Positions 1-6,072 of a DNA stretch of 7,392 nucleotides are shown here, one piece after another. This DNA comes from Candidatus Poseidoniaceae archaeon (GTDB taxonomy: Archaea; Thermoplasmatota; Poseidoniia; Poseidoniales; Poseidoniaceae), in assembly GCA_022424925.1 (NCBI GenBank), contig JAKMGM010000135.1, positions 1 to 7,392 of the forward strand. Reading direction: 5' to 3'. Every line of letters starts with the position of its first letter. Position 1 is the stretch's first letter. Made by a program: the position numbers and the translations under genes. A model generated the notes under the pieces. The model made no database searches, was not told the DNA's origin, and was given only the letters and a program-made list of their open reading frames with translations.

Positions 1-1
1 C

Positions 2-304
2 ACACCAGGCCACACACTCGGCGGTTGTTGCTTACGTTTGATGGTTGACGGAGGTCCTGACCACCTCTTCGTGGGAGATACTTTGTTCGCTGGTTCAGTT
101 GGCCGAACTGATTTACCCGACACTGGGGGAGATTTTTCCGTATTGGCTCATTCAATTCACACTGAACTCTGGCCATTGGATCCGCAGACAATTGTTTACC
201 CCGGCCACGGACCGTTAACAACAATCGGTCATGAGAAACGTACAAACCCGTTCGTTGGCGATGATGCCGGTTCAGGTGTTTACACAATTGGTAAGTATTC
301 TTGA
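2..304 (+). CDS. MBL-fold metallo-hydrolase, C-terminal part (5' end outside window)
   Basis: Seen: an open frame enters at base 2 without a start and ends at TGA 302-304, giving 100 residues. It opens with TPGHTLGG, the metal-binding G-H-T motif of the metallo-beta-lactamase fold. This is followed by VGDTLFAGSVGRTDLP, whose Asp is the usual bridging metal ligand, and by VYPGHGPLTTIGHEK, whose His is the last metal ligand. The GRTD and PGHG...T.G.E pattern followed by NPF is typical of the glyoxalase II / YcbL-like branch, which hydrolyses thioesters such as hydroxyacylglutathione, rather than of true beta-lactamases. The substrate cannot be told from this half, and many archaea lack glutathione, so a different thioester or a general hydrolase role is possible. 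No signal peptide can be judged. Its stop directly abuts the stop of etfA on the other strand. Family call firm, substrate unknown. Confidence 0.88.
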   Translation, partial: TPGHTLGGCCLRLMVDGGPDHLFVGDTLFAGSVGRTDLPDTGGDFSVLAHSIHTELWPLDPQTIVYPGHGPLTTIGHEKRTNPFVGDDAGSGVYTIGKYS

Positions 305-1237
305 TTAAGCCATCATCGAGGAGAGCGTAGATTGCAACACAGGCAATGCTTCTTCCCATGTCGCTACAATTCCGTAGTCAGCGTGCTGGAAAATAGGCGC
401 ATCAGCGTCTTTGTTGATGGCAACGATATATTTTGAGGAGCGCATGCCCGCCAAGTGTTGAATGGCGCCGGAGATTCCAACGGCGATGTACAGGTTTGGA
501 TTGACGGTTTTTCCAGTTTGCCCGACCTGCATTGAGTGAGGGATTGCTTCCCACGTATCGACTGCTGCACGGGACGCTCCAACTGCGGCTCCAAGTGTGT
601 CTGCAACGGCTTCGAGGTGGACAAAGTTGTCTGGTGAACCCATTCCTCGACCACCAGAGATAATGATATTTGCTTCAGCCACATCGAGCCTGCTTGAAGC
701 TCGCTCCATGATTTCCATGACAGCAGTTGCGACATCACCTGTCGTATCGACCACTGAAACATCTGCTGAGCCATCACTCGATACAGCATCAAAGACGTTT
801 GGTCGCACAGTAATTGCCGCATCTCCGTCGATGGCAACAGTTTGCATCGCTTTGCCGGAATAAATTGGAGAAGTAAGGTTGTTCCCGTCAATTTTTACGA
901 CGTCCTGCACGACAGAAATTCCTCTCCGGGCAGCTATACGGGCGGCGAGGTCTTTGGATTGCGGTGAGGCGGAAGCGATGAGCACACCTGATGGAGCGAC
1001 TGCATCGAGTGCAGCAGCCCATCCTGCGGCGTCATAGTTGGAAAAAACGTCGGATTTTGCCGCTATGACTCGAGCCGAGCCAGCGTAACTCGCAGCGATG
1101 TCTGCAATGCTTGCATCAGTGCAAGGGACGACGACAATGGGTTGCGAGCCAAGTTTCTGTGCAGCGGTAATGAGTTCAGCAGTGGTCGGATGGACGGCGC
1201 CTTTGGTTATTTCAGCAAGTACAATAGTTTCAGTCAT
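305..1237 (-). CDS. etfA: Electron-transfer flavoprotein alpha subunit
   Basis: EtfA carries the FAD of the ETF heterodimer and relays electrons from acyl-CoA dehydrogenases to the membrane ETF:quinone oxidoreductase. Seen: 310 residues, the usual full length for a prokaryotic EtfA. The C-terminal FAD-binding domain has every hallmark in order: GGRGMGSPDNF (195-205), GASRAAVD (220-227), QVGQTGKTV (237-245), YIAVGISGAIQHLAGM (250-265, the family signature) and AINKD (273-277). The N-terminal half is the weakly conserved Rossmann-like domain expected. The C-terminal block is very close to the bacterial/mitochondrial type, so a classical, non-bifurcating electron carrier is the likelier role (inference). 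The ATG at 1235-1237 has a GAGGTGA ribosome site 4 nt upstream and lies 9 nt after the etfB stop, so the two are one operon with coupled translation. It converges on the MBL gene with zero intergenic bases. Confidence 0.97.
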   Translation of the reverse strand: MTETIVLAEITKGAVHPTTAELITAAQKLGSQPIVVVPCTDASIADIAASYAGSARVIAAKSDVFSNYDAAGWAAALDAVAPSGVLIASASPQSKDLAARIAARRGISVVQDVVKIDGNNLTSPIYSGKAMQTVAIDGDAAITVRPNVFDAVSSDGSADVSVVDTTGDVATAVMEIMERASSRLDVAEANIIISGGRGMGSPDNFVHLEAVADTLGAAVGASRAAVDTWEAIPHSMQVGQTGKTVNPNLYIAVGISGAIQHLAGMRSSKYIVAINKDADAPIFQHADYGIVATWEEALPVLQSTLSSMMA

Positions 1238-1241
1238 ATTT

Positions 1242-1248
1242 TCACCTC
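1242..1248 (-). promoter_or_regulatory. Ribosome binding site of etfA, overlapping the etfB stop
   Basis: On the minus strand GAGGTGA is followed 4 nt later by the etfA ATG. It matches the archaeal 16S rRNA tail core GGAGGTGAT closely, and its first two bases lie inside the etfB TGA stop codon (1247-1249). Ribosomes ending etfB would therefore finish on the etfA entry site, which supports translational coupling and a fixed subunit ratio. Confidence 0.8.
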
Positions 1249-1984
1249 AGATTACATTTGCTTCATCGCGAAGCAGTTTTGCGACATCTGCAGCAGCAGC
1301 GCCGCCTTCATACGATTTCCCGGCAGGTTTTGCTGGGGGCATGGAGTGTGAGACGACGGTTACAGAACTTTGAGGGGCGGCGATGGATTGGACATCGACC
1401 TGTGCACGCTTTGCTTGCATAATTCCTTTTACGTTCGGTTTCCGTACCTTGAGATTACCTTTGTCGCACGAGACAACAGCCGGAAGTGGCACTGCGTATC
1501 GGGCATTGCCGCCACCAGCAGGCGTAACAACTGAGAGTTGTTCGCCAAATGATACGGCAGTTGAGTTGGATACCGATGCCCATCCGAGGCGCTCAGCCAA
1601 ACCAGGTCCTGTTGAACCTGCACCGGTGTCTGCGGCGGATTTACCGCAGTAAACTACTGTGGCATTCATGTTTTTGACTGCCTCTGCCAGAACAGATTGG
1701 AGGGCGTTGGAGTCAAGTGCTTCATCGCAGTCGATTCGAACAATGTGGTCAACTCCAATCGCCTTAGCGTCTTTCAAAACTTTGTCTGCACCAGCATCGC
1801 CAACGGTGATTGCCGTCACTTCGCCACCGTTTGCTTCACGGTGCTGTAGTGCAGTTTCAACAGCGAACTCGTCGTAAGGACTCATCACCTTTTTCACCGC
1901 AGACAAGTCGACCCGGTCTCCAGAGAGTACGATTCGAGCATTGGTGTCAGGTACTTGTTTGACGAGGACGATGATGTTGGACAT
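1247..1984 (-). CDS. etfB: Electron-transfer flavoprotein beta subunit
   Basis: EtfB binds structural AMP and carries the loop that docks onto partner dehydrogenases. Seen: 245 residues, close to the 250-260 of the family. Motifs: IVLVKQVPDT (5-14), SPYDEFAVETAL (35-46), GEVTAITVG (54-62), CGKSAADTGAGSTGPGLAERLGW (113-135, which includes the AMP-binding segment), LPAVVS (167-172) and the recognition loop ending GIMQAK (187-192). The reading frame continues open for 129 codons upstream, but homology begins at MSNIIVLVKQ and an AGGAG site sits 10 nt before this ATG (1982-1984), so the short form is chosen. The upstream extension is opposite the MCM-like gene and looks like antisense. In the recognition loop the leucine that anchors mitochondrial ETF in its partners appears to be Val185 (my hand alignment to remembered sequences). 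First gene of the etfB-etfA operon. Confidence 0.96.
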   Translation of the reverse strand: MSNIIVLVKQVPDTNARIVLSGDRVDLSAVKKVMSPYDEFAVETALQHREANGGEVTAITVGDAGADKVLKDAKAIGVDHIVRIDCDEALDSNALQSVLAEAVKNMNATVVYCGKSAADTGAGSTGPGLAERLGWASVSNSTAVSFGEQLSVVTPAGGGNARYAVPLPAVVSCDKGNLKVRKPNVKGIMQAKRAQVDVQSIAAPQSSVTVVSHSMPPAKPAGKSYEGGAAAADVAKLLRDEANVI

Positions 1985-2162
1985 GGCATTAAGACTCCTG
2001 TATGGTTTTTCGACTCGCACGAGATTCTTGAACGTTTGCACCTTATTCGGTGGGTCTTCAACGCAGTATTCCGTTTCGAAAGCACACGCAGAGTTGCAGC
2101 GTCGCTTCATGTTCACTCGAGCCACAAGGTTTCTTAACCGTCGTAACTCAGGGATGAAATCC
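1985..2162. other. Divergent intergenic region etfB / MCM-like gene
   Basis: 178 bp between the divergent starts of etfB and the MCM-like gene; it must hold both promoters. On the plus strand TTTCTTAA at 2130-2137 is a weak TATA-like match about 25-30 nt before the chosen MCM-like start at 2163. No convincing TATA element is visible for etfB. Both strands have open frames through it (C-terminally in frame with the two genes), but neither resembles the N-terminus of either family, so I treat it as non-coding. No strong hairpin or repeat seen. Confidence 0.4.
1995..1999 (-). promoter_or_regulatory. Ribosome binding site of etfB
   Basis: AGGAG on the minus strand lies 10 nt before the ATG at 1982-1984. 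This decides the start of etfB against the much longer upstream open frame. The spacing is slightly long, so the site is probable rather than certain. Confidence 0.55.
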
Positions 2163-3053
2163 ATGAGACAGAGAGACCCAACAGAACCTAACGAAGATGA
2201 ACAAAAGACGCTCGCATCATGGCGACTTTTGTTTGAAAGTCCGAAATATATGGCAGACCTCGACTCGCTCTCAGTGAGCGATGAACCGGTTTTCGGTTTT
2301 GAAATTGAGTGGGAAGACATAGAGAAGTTCGGCGACCTAGACGTTGACCTCTCGGAAAGTATTGAGCACACCCTTGCATGTGGGAATCAGGTGTTGAAAG
2401 AACAGTTTTCAGTGCGTAACTTGGTAACTCGCCCCGTAATTCGAATCGTAGCCCTTCCTGCAAACAGGCGCTTTGAGATGAGCGATTTGCGAATGCGAGA
2501 CCGCAATCGACTCCTCAGCTTTGATGCAGTTGTCGTTCGTTCAAGTCCAGCCATTGGTTGGCTGAAAGTGAGTTCTCATCAGTGCAACGATTGTGGGCTG
2601 AAGTGGAATATCAATGAACGTCTGGCTCGCCCTCGTGAGAAGGTGAAATACTGTAAGAACTGTTTGGATGCAATCATGCAAGATCAGACATCGAAGAAAC
2701 CCAAGTCGTACTACAAGGACCCGACCGATGTTTCGATGGTAGCCGAAGAAAACTTTTACGAAGACGTACAGTACCTTGAGGTCATTTCACCGTTGATGAC
2801 TCGAAACGGTATGGCACTCAATCAAGAATCCTTCCAGGTCGTCGTGTTCGACGAATATGTCGGCCAGTACGGGCGAGGAGATCATCTGACAATGAACGCG
2901 ATGGTTGCGATAGACCCGCTTGTCAACCGGGACTTTATTCGAGACACTCGTCGTATGGTATATCTCAAGGCTCACAGCATTGAGGAGGGTTTGTCCGATT
3001 CAAACGAGGATTCAGTCGATGATACCGTGCTCGAATCACTTCTGACCAAGTGA
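2163..3053 (+). CDS. Stand-alone MCM N-terminal-like protein without AAA+ ATPase domain
   Basis: Seen: 296 residues from ATG 2163. The order of elements matches the N-terminal half of archaeal/eukaryotic MCM helicases: an acidic helical part with VDLSESIEH (about 60-68); RPVIRIVALPANRRFEMSDLR (90-110), the counterpart of the MCM stretch around LP...R.LR; an OB-fold strand with LLSFDAVVVRSS (117-128); a zinc ribbon with C141-x2-C144 and C164-x2-C167; the second OB part with FYEDVQYLEV (198-207); and GRGDHLTMNAMVAID (237-251), matching MCM PGDrV..tGi. The chain then ends in an acidic tail (about 273-296). There is no Walker A, Walker B or arginine finger, and DNA downstream is tyrS on the other strand. 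A role in DNA binding or in modulating the true MCM hexamer is inference. ATG 2154 is an alternative start; an AGGG lies about 9 nt before 2163. The open frame reaches back to 1941 but would overlap etfB. It overlaps the tyrS end by 18 bp. Confidence 0.82.
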   Translation: MRQRDPTEPNEDEQKTLASWRLLFESPKYMADLDSLSVSDEPVFGFEIEWEDIEKFGDLDVDLSESIEHTLACGNQVLKEQFSVRNLVTRPVIRIVALPANRRFEMSDLRMRDRNRLLSFDAVVVRSSPAIGWLKVSSHQCNDCGLKWNINERLARPREKVKYCKNCLDAIMQDQTSKKPKSYYKDPTDVSMVAEENFYEDVQYLEVISPLMTRNGMALNQESFQVVVFDEYVGQYGRGDHLTMNAMVAIDPLVNRDFIRDTRRMVYLKAHSIEEGLSDSNEDSVDDTVLESLLTK

Positions 3054-4184
3054 AGTTACCGCTTCAAGGGTTTCGGGGTTGTCCTCGAAGTGTTCCTGTA
3101 CTCTTTGTAAGCCTTTACTTACTCCTTCGGCAACGCCAAGTTTTGCATCCAAGGGATGCAGCGTTCCGTCAGCAACAGCATCTTTGAACGAAGCTAGGTC
3201 CTTCCACGTGGACGGCTCTCCAAACTTTGGATTCGGCGTCACGACTATTTCTCCCCATTCGGGGAAAACGACATGTTCCGCTAATTCGTACACGGGAGAA
3301 TGTGGGTCTGCAGGGTCGAGGTAAGCATGCTTTTGCATTTTTTTGCGCAGTTTTTTGTTTTCATCGTGGAGCAGAATGGCACCGGAGGGGTCGGATTTAC
3401 TCATCTTATGGTCAAAACTTTCCATCCGAACGCCACTCGCTTTGAGCGAGGATAGAATTGGGGTGTGCAAACACGTCGGTTTCTTCCAGTTCCAGCGTGT
3501 AGCAACATCCCTCATGAACATGTGAGCTTTGCGTTGGTCCATGCCTCCTAATGCGACATCGATGTTCATCTCAAAAATGTCGCTAGCTTGCATTGCTGGA
3601 TAGAAAAATTTCGATAAGTCATGGTCGGATGAAGCCTCATCACGCCCCATGATCGTGAATGTCTTTCGCACTTTAGCGAGCGTAGCGCCCTTTGAACTTC
3701 GCAGAACTCGTGCCCAGTAATCACCTGAATTCATGATTTCTGACGCCCAGATAAATCGCAATTGTCCAGGACCTTCGCCCTCTTCCGGATGGTCGAGCAA
3801 AGCCCGAAAGGTTTCTTCCATGTATCTTGCAGTAGTCTGGATATCTTCCATGACACCGTTGAATTTATCGTTGACCCATGCGTGCCAATCCGCTAAAAAT
3901 ATCAGGACATTGGCTTTGGCATCAAGCATTCGACGGAGTTGCAGTGAGAGAACTTTCCAACCGATGTGTGCCTTACCTGAGGGTTCAAAACCAACATAGC
4001 AACGTATGATTCCATCACCAGCCATGCTCGTAGAATCTGCCAAGCAGTTCACTAAATGTTCGATTCCCACGGTCTCTTCGACTTCGCCAACCATGAGTGC
4101 TAGGCGCTGTTTTTGTTCGCTGTTTAACTCGAGAATTCTAGGATTGTCCTCAAGAAAGGGTTCGAGTGCTGCATCGACGCCCAT
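3036..4184 (-). CDS. tyrS: Tyrosyl-tRNA synthetase, archaeal/eukaryotic type
   Basis: Cytosolic class Ic enzyme that activates tyrosine with ATP and charges tRNA-Tyr. Seen: 382 residues. GFEPSGKAHIGW (65-76) contains the HIGH-type signature; LADWHAWVND (97-106) corresponds to the archaeal L.DLHA.LN segment; GGMDQRKAHM (213-222) is the tyrosine-site helix of TyrRS; KMSKS is at 260-264; and LHPLDAKLGVAEG (342-354) matches the archaeal C-terminal end HPMDLK..VA. This last block and GGMDQRKAH argue for TyrRS over the related TrpRS. It lacks the bacterial S4 domain, as expected for archaea. The N-terminus (1-60) is a little longer than in the Methanocaldococcus enzyme. The ATG at 4182-4184 is preceded 3 nt upstream by GTGAT, matching the 16S tail. 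It starts 12 nt after the DUF5611-like stop, so the two are likely co-transcribed. Its 3' end overlaps the convergent MCM-like gene by 18 bp. Confidence 0.96.
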   Translation of the reverse strand: MGVDAALEPFLEDNPRILELNSEQKQRLALMVGEVEETVGIEHLVNCLADSTSMAGDGIIRCYVGFEPSGKAHIGWKVLSLQLRRMLDAKANVLIFLADWHAWVNDKFNGVMEDIQTTARYMEETFRALLDHPEEGEGPGQLRFIWASEIMNSGDYWARVLRSSKGATLAKVRKTFTIMGRDEASSDHDLSKFFYPAMQASDIFEMNIDVALGGMDQRKAHMFMRDVATRWNWKKPTCLHTPILSSLKASGVRMESFDHKMSKSDPSGAILLHDENKKLRKKMQKHAYLDPADPHSPVYELAEHVVFPEWGEIVVTPNPKFGEPSTWKDLASFKDAVADGTLHPLDAKLGVAEGVSKGLQRVQEHFEDNPETLEAVTSLGQK

Positions 4185-4187
4185 ACG

Positions 4188-4192
4188 ATCAC
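4188..4192 (-). promoter_or_regulatory. Ribosome binding site of tyrS
   Basis: GTGAT on the minus strand, complementary to the AUCAC part of the 16S rRNA tail, lies 3 nt before the tyrS ATG and within the 12 nt gap after the upstream gene's stop. It supports the chosen start. Confidence 0.5.
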
Positions 4193-4196
4193 ACGT

Positions 4197-4790
4197 TCAA
4201 ATTAAATCGTTGAGTTTTTTGACACGGCCTTCAGATGGTGGGTTACCCGAATCAATCATCTCTTGGAGTTGGTCAATCATTTCGTTCGCCTTGTTGATCG
4301 TCTCTTGGTCAATGGATGTACTCATTTCCATCATTTTCCGAGCCATTTTGATAGCCGATTTGGCCTTTGAAAATTTCTTAGAGTCTTCTTTGGCTTTGTC
4401 GCCTCGCTGTTTGGGGGAATAACCGGTCACTTCATCGAGGAATGAGGACCATCTTTTCCGCGATTCCATCGCTTTTTCTCGTCCACCTTCGGCTGAGAGA
4501 AACGTGTTGAGGTCTTCTCCTTTCATTTGAGCTACATCCATAACCAGTTTTCCATCATCACCAAAATAGCCGGTTATTTCAGTTAAGATTGCAAAAGAAC
4601 CTGTGAACACACCTTCAGCGTCCACTTGGATATCGTCAAAGTACTGTGTTGCTGTACGTGCTAAACCGGCATTACCGCCAATCTTTTTCTCTAAACCGCG
4701 CTTGACTGCGAATCGCTCCATGACTCTGCGAAGCGTCTCTTTGCCATAAGGCTCACCGTTGCAGCCACTGGTATATGCTGCTTCGTCCAT
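4197..4790 (-). CDS. DUF5611-like archaeal protein with basic helical tail
   Basis: Seen: 197 residues from ATG 4788-4790. The core runs from FAVKRG (27-32) through SFAILTEITGYFGDDGKLVM (65-84) to FLDEVTGYSPKQRGDKAKE (117-135). This pattern (KRG near the start, a strand-rich centre, then FL-E-TGY-KxR and a basic run) resembles the archaeal DUF5611 family as I remember it; its function is unknown to me. The tail (136-197) is Lys/Met-rich and predicted helical, possibly coiled coil, and seems longer than the family core. No signal peptide or membrane segment. The start is uncertain: GTG 4823 adds 11 residues, and ATG 4721 would begin just before the KRG motif as family members often do. None of the three has a clear ribosome site. 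It lies upstream of tyrS with a 12 nt gap, suggesting a shared transcript, and is divergent from the propeller gene. Confidence 0.7.
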   Translation of the reverse strand: MDEAAYTSGCNGEPYGKETLRRVMERFAVKRGLEKKIGGNAGLARTATQYFDDIQVDAEGVFTGSFAILTEITGYFGDDGKLVMDVAQMKGEDLNTFLSAEGGREKAMESRKRWSSFLDEVTGYSPKQRGDKAKEDSKKFSKAKSAIKMARKMMEMSTSIDQETINKANEMIDQLQEMIDSGNPPSEGRVKKLNDLI

Positions 4791-4798
4791 CGGAGGGG

Positions 4799-4808
4799 TT
4801 TTTTGATA
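4799..4808 (+). promoter_or_regulatory. TATA-like element for the beta-propeller gene
   Basis: TTTTTTGATA centred about 24 nt before the ATG at 4827, preceded by purine-rich GGAGGGG (4792-4798), which could serve as the BRE position. The distance suggests transcription starting at or next to the ATG, a leaderless message, as is common in archaea. This fits the absence of a well-placed strong ribosome site (only GATGGG at 4815-4820). Confidence 0.35.
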
Positions 4809-4826
4809 GTTCTTGATGGGCACATC

Positions 4827-6002
4827 ATGCGTGGATACATATTCTTGGGTTTGGTTCTCACAATCTTGCTGTTACCGGGTGTACCTGCAGAGCCGGAATC
4901 AGCAATTGAGCTCACGCTTATAGATTCGTTAGAAGACTATGACATCGGCATTCATGCAGGAAAAGTCTCACCGGATGGTTTGTCAGTCTTGTTGGTCGGG
5001 GAAGACGGATTTGCTCACCGTATTTCAGCAACTGATGCTGGCGATCGTTCTAAAGATGTTCAACTGAATACCAATCGGAATGCAGCACTGCATGATTTGG
5101 CTTGGCATCCTGGAGGAAAAACAGCGCTTCTCACTGGCGATCTTGGGATGGCGTTACGCTATACTGCGGAGACTCACGGTATCTCGACAGTCAACGGTTC
5201 TGGTGCACTCTTGGGGCTGAACATGACCGCAGTAGAATGGAGGGCAGCGGGAGATTTCGCTTATTTTGGTGCTGTCGATGGAAGCCTCTGGAAGTTTTCT
5301 GAAGGGTCTGGGATGGTGAAACTTGCGGATACTCAGGACTCGCCGGTCAGCGATATATCCTGTCACAGAAACCAAAACGTGTGCGTTGTGTCGACCCTCA
5401 ACGACGGCCTTGCTGTTGTTTCTTCTTTCGATCAAGTGACCTTTTTGTCCGGAACAAGTGGAGAAACTTGGATTGGTGTTGATTGTGCAGATCCTACCTT
5501 GAACGAATGCGTAGGTTTTGCGAGTGGAAAAAAGACGCAGGCAGTTCGAATTGATATGAATGATCCAAGCCAATCGACAATGAGGTCAATTGGTGAATTG
5601 AGTACGTTATCGGGTGATTTCATAGGTGTGTCAAGAGGCCATGATGGCTCTACGCTTGTTCACATGGCTCCATTCTCAATGATTCGCCAACAGCCCTTGA
5701 TCACTGAAGCATTCGTACAGATTCTACCTGAAGATGCAGTCAGTTGGGATGCAGTGATTTCGGGACGTTCTATCGAGTTCGTATGGGAAAATGAACAACA
5801 ATCCGGTTTCATTGTTACATCTTTTGGCAACATTGTTTCCTTTGAGAGTATAAGCGATGTGGAAGAATTGGATATGGTCTCACTTATGGTCATTATTGCA
5901 GTAACGATATCCGTCCCCGGTGTCGTTGTAGGGCTCATTTACATGAACAGTCCCTATCTTCAGCGTAAGTACCTTGAGATTCGTGGCCTCAAGAAGAAAT
6001 GA
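4827..6002 (+). CDS. Secreted, C-terminally membrane-anchored beta-propeller-like protein
   Basis: Seen: 391 residues from ATG 4827. Residues 1-21 form a signal peptide (Arg2, hydrophobic 4-16, likely cleavage after VPA). Residues 349-372 form one transmembrane helix followed by a basic end with RGLKKK. The body should lie outside the cell with the short C-terminus inside. It holds repeated strand-turn units such as VSPDGLSVLLVGEDGFAHRI, LAWHPGGKTALLTGDLGMALRY and VEWRAAGDFAYFGAVDGSLWKF, spaced about 43-45 residues apart, as in WD40/YVTN-type propellers. Four cysteines in two close pairs (C179/C186, C220/C228) may form disulfides. No catalytic motif is visible; a surface-binding or scaffold role is only a guess. 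An in-frame TTG at 4803 would add 8 residues and spoil the signal peptide, so ATG 4827 is preferred. gcdH follows after 70 bp; co-transcription is possible. Confidence 0.75.
   Translation: MRGYIFLGLVLTILLLPGVPAEPESAIELTLIDSLEDYDIGIHAGKVSPDGLSVLLVGEDGFAHRISATDAGDRSKDVQLNTNRNAALHDLAWHPGGKTALLTGDLGMALRYTAETHGISTVNGSGALLGLNMTAVEWRAAGDFAYFGAVDGSLWKFSEGSGMVKLADTQDSPVSDISCHRNQNVCVVSTLNDGLAVVSSFDQVTFLSGTSGETWIGVDCADPTLNECVGFASGKKTQAVRIDMNDPSQSTMRSIGELSTLSGDFIGVSRGHDGSTLVHMAPFSMIRQQPLITEAFVQILPEDAVSWDAVISGRSIEFVWENEQQSGFIVTSFGNIVSFESISDVEELDMVSLMVIIAVTISVPGVVVGLIYMNSPYLQRKYLEIRGLKKK
4835..4843 (-). promoter_or_regulatory. Possible TATA element for the DUF5611-like/tyrS operon
   Basis: AATATGTAT on the minus strand. 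An archaeal transcript would start about 25 nt downstream, near 4813. That would give a short leader before ATG 4790 and would exclude GTG 4823 as start. It lies inside the first codons of the divergent gene, so its composition could be chance. Confidence 0.25.
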
Positions 6003-6061
6003 TGGCACTCTTCTAAGGTAGAGAGGGTTAGGTTCTTGAAGCCCCGAGTGAACCCCAAACT

Positions 6062-6068
6062 GAGAGGA
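6062..6068 (+). promoter_or_regulatory. Ribosome binding site of gcdH
   Basis: GAGAGGA 4 nt before the ATG at 6073, a fair match to the archaeal consensus. The 70 bp gap before it has no clear TATA element, so the gene may be read from the propeller promoter. Confidence 0.6.
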
Positions 6069-6072
6069 CAGC

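Noticed and set aside
364..891. 175-codon minus-strand frame inside etfA
   Set aside because: A shifted frame of etfA on the same strand with no family resemblance; the etfA frame is fully explained.
1985..2371. N-terminal extension of etfB by 129 codons
   Set aside because: No ETF resemblance in the extension; homology starts at MSNIIVLVKQ with an AGGAG site before it, and the extension is antisense to the well-supported MCM-like gene.
2163..3053. Truncated or frameshifted full MCM gene (pseudogene)
   Set aside because: No AAA+ coding remnant follows in any plus frame; the DNA downstream is an intact tyrS on the other strand, and all zinc ligands are kept.
3036..4184. Tryptophanyl-tRNA synthetase as alternative for tyrS
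   Set aside because: The GGMDQRKAH helix and the HPLD..LGVAE C-terminal block follow archaeal TyrRS, not TrpRS.
5154..5573. 139-codon minus-strand frame opposite the propeller gene
   Set aside because: Antisense frame of low-complexity composition, with no recognised motif and no ribosome site; the plus-strand protein has a clear signal peptide and anchor.
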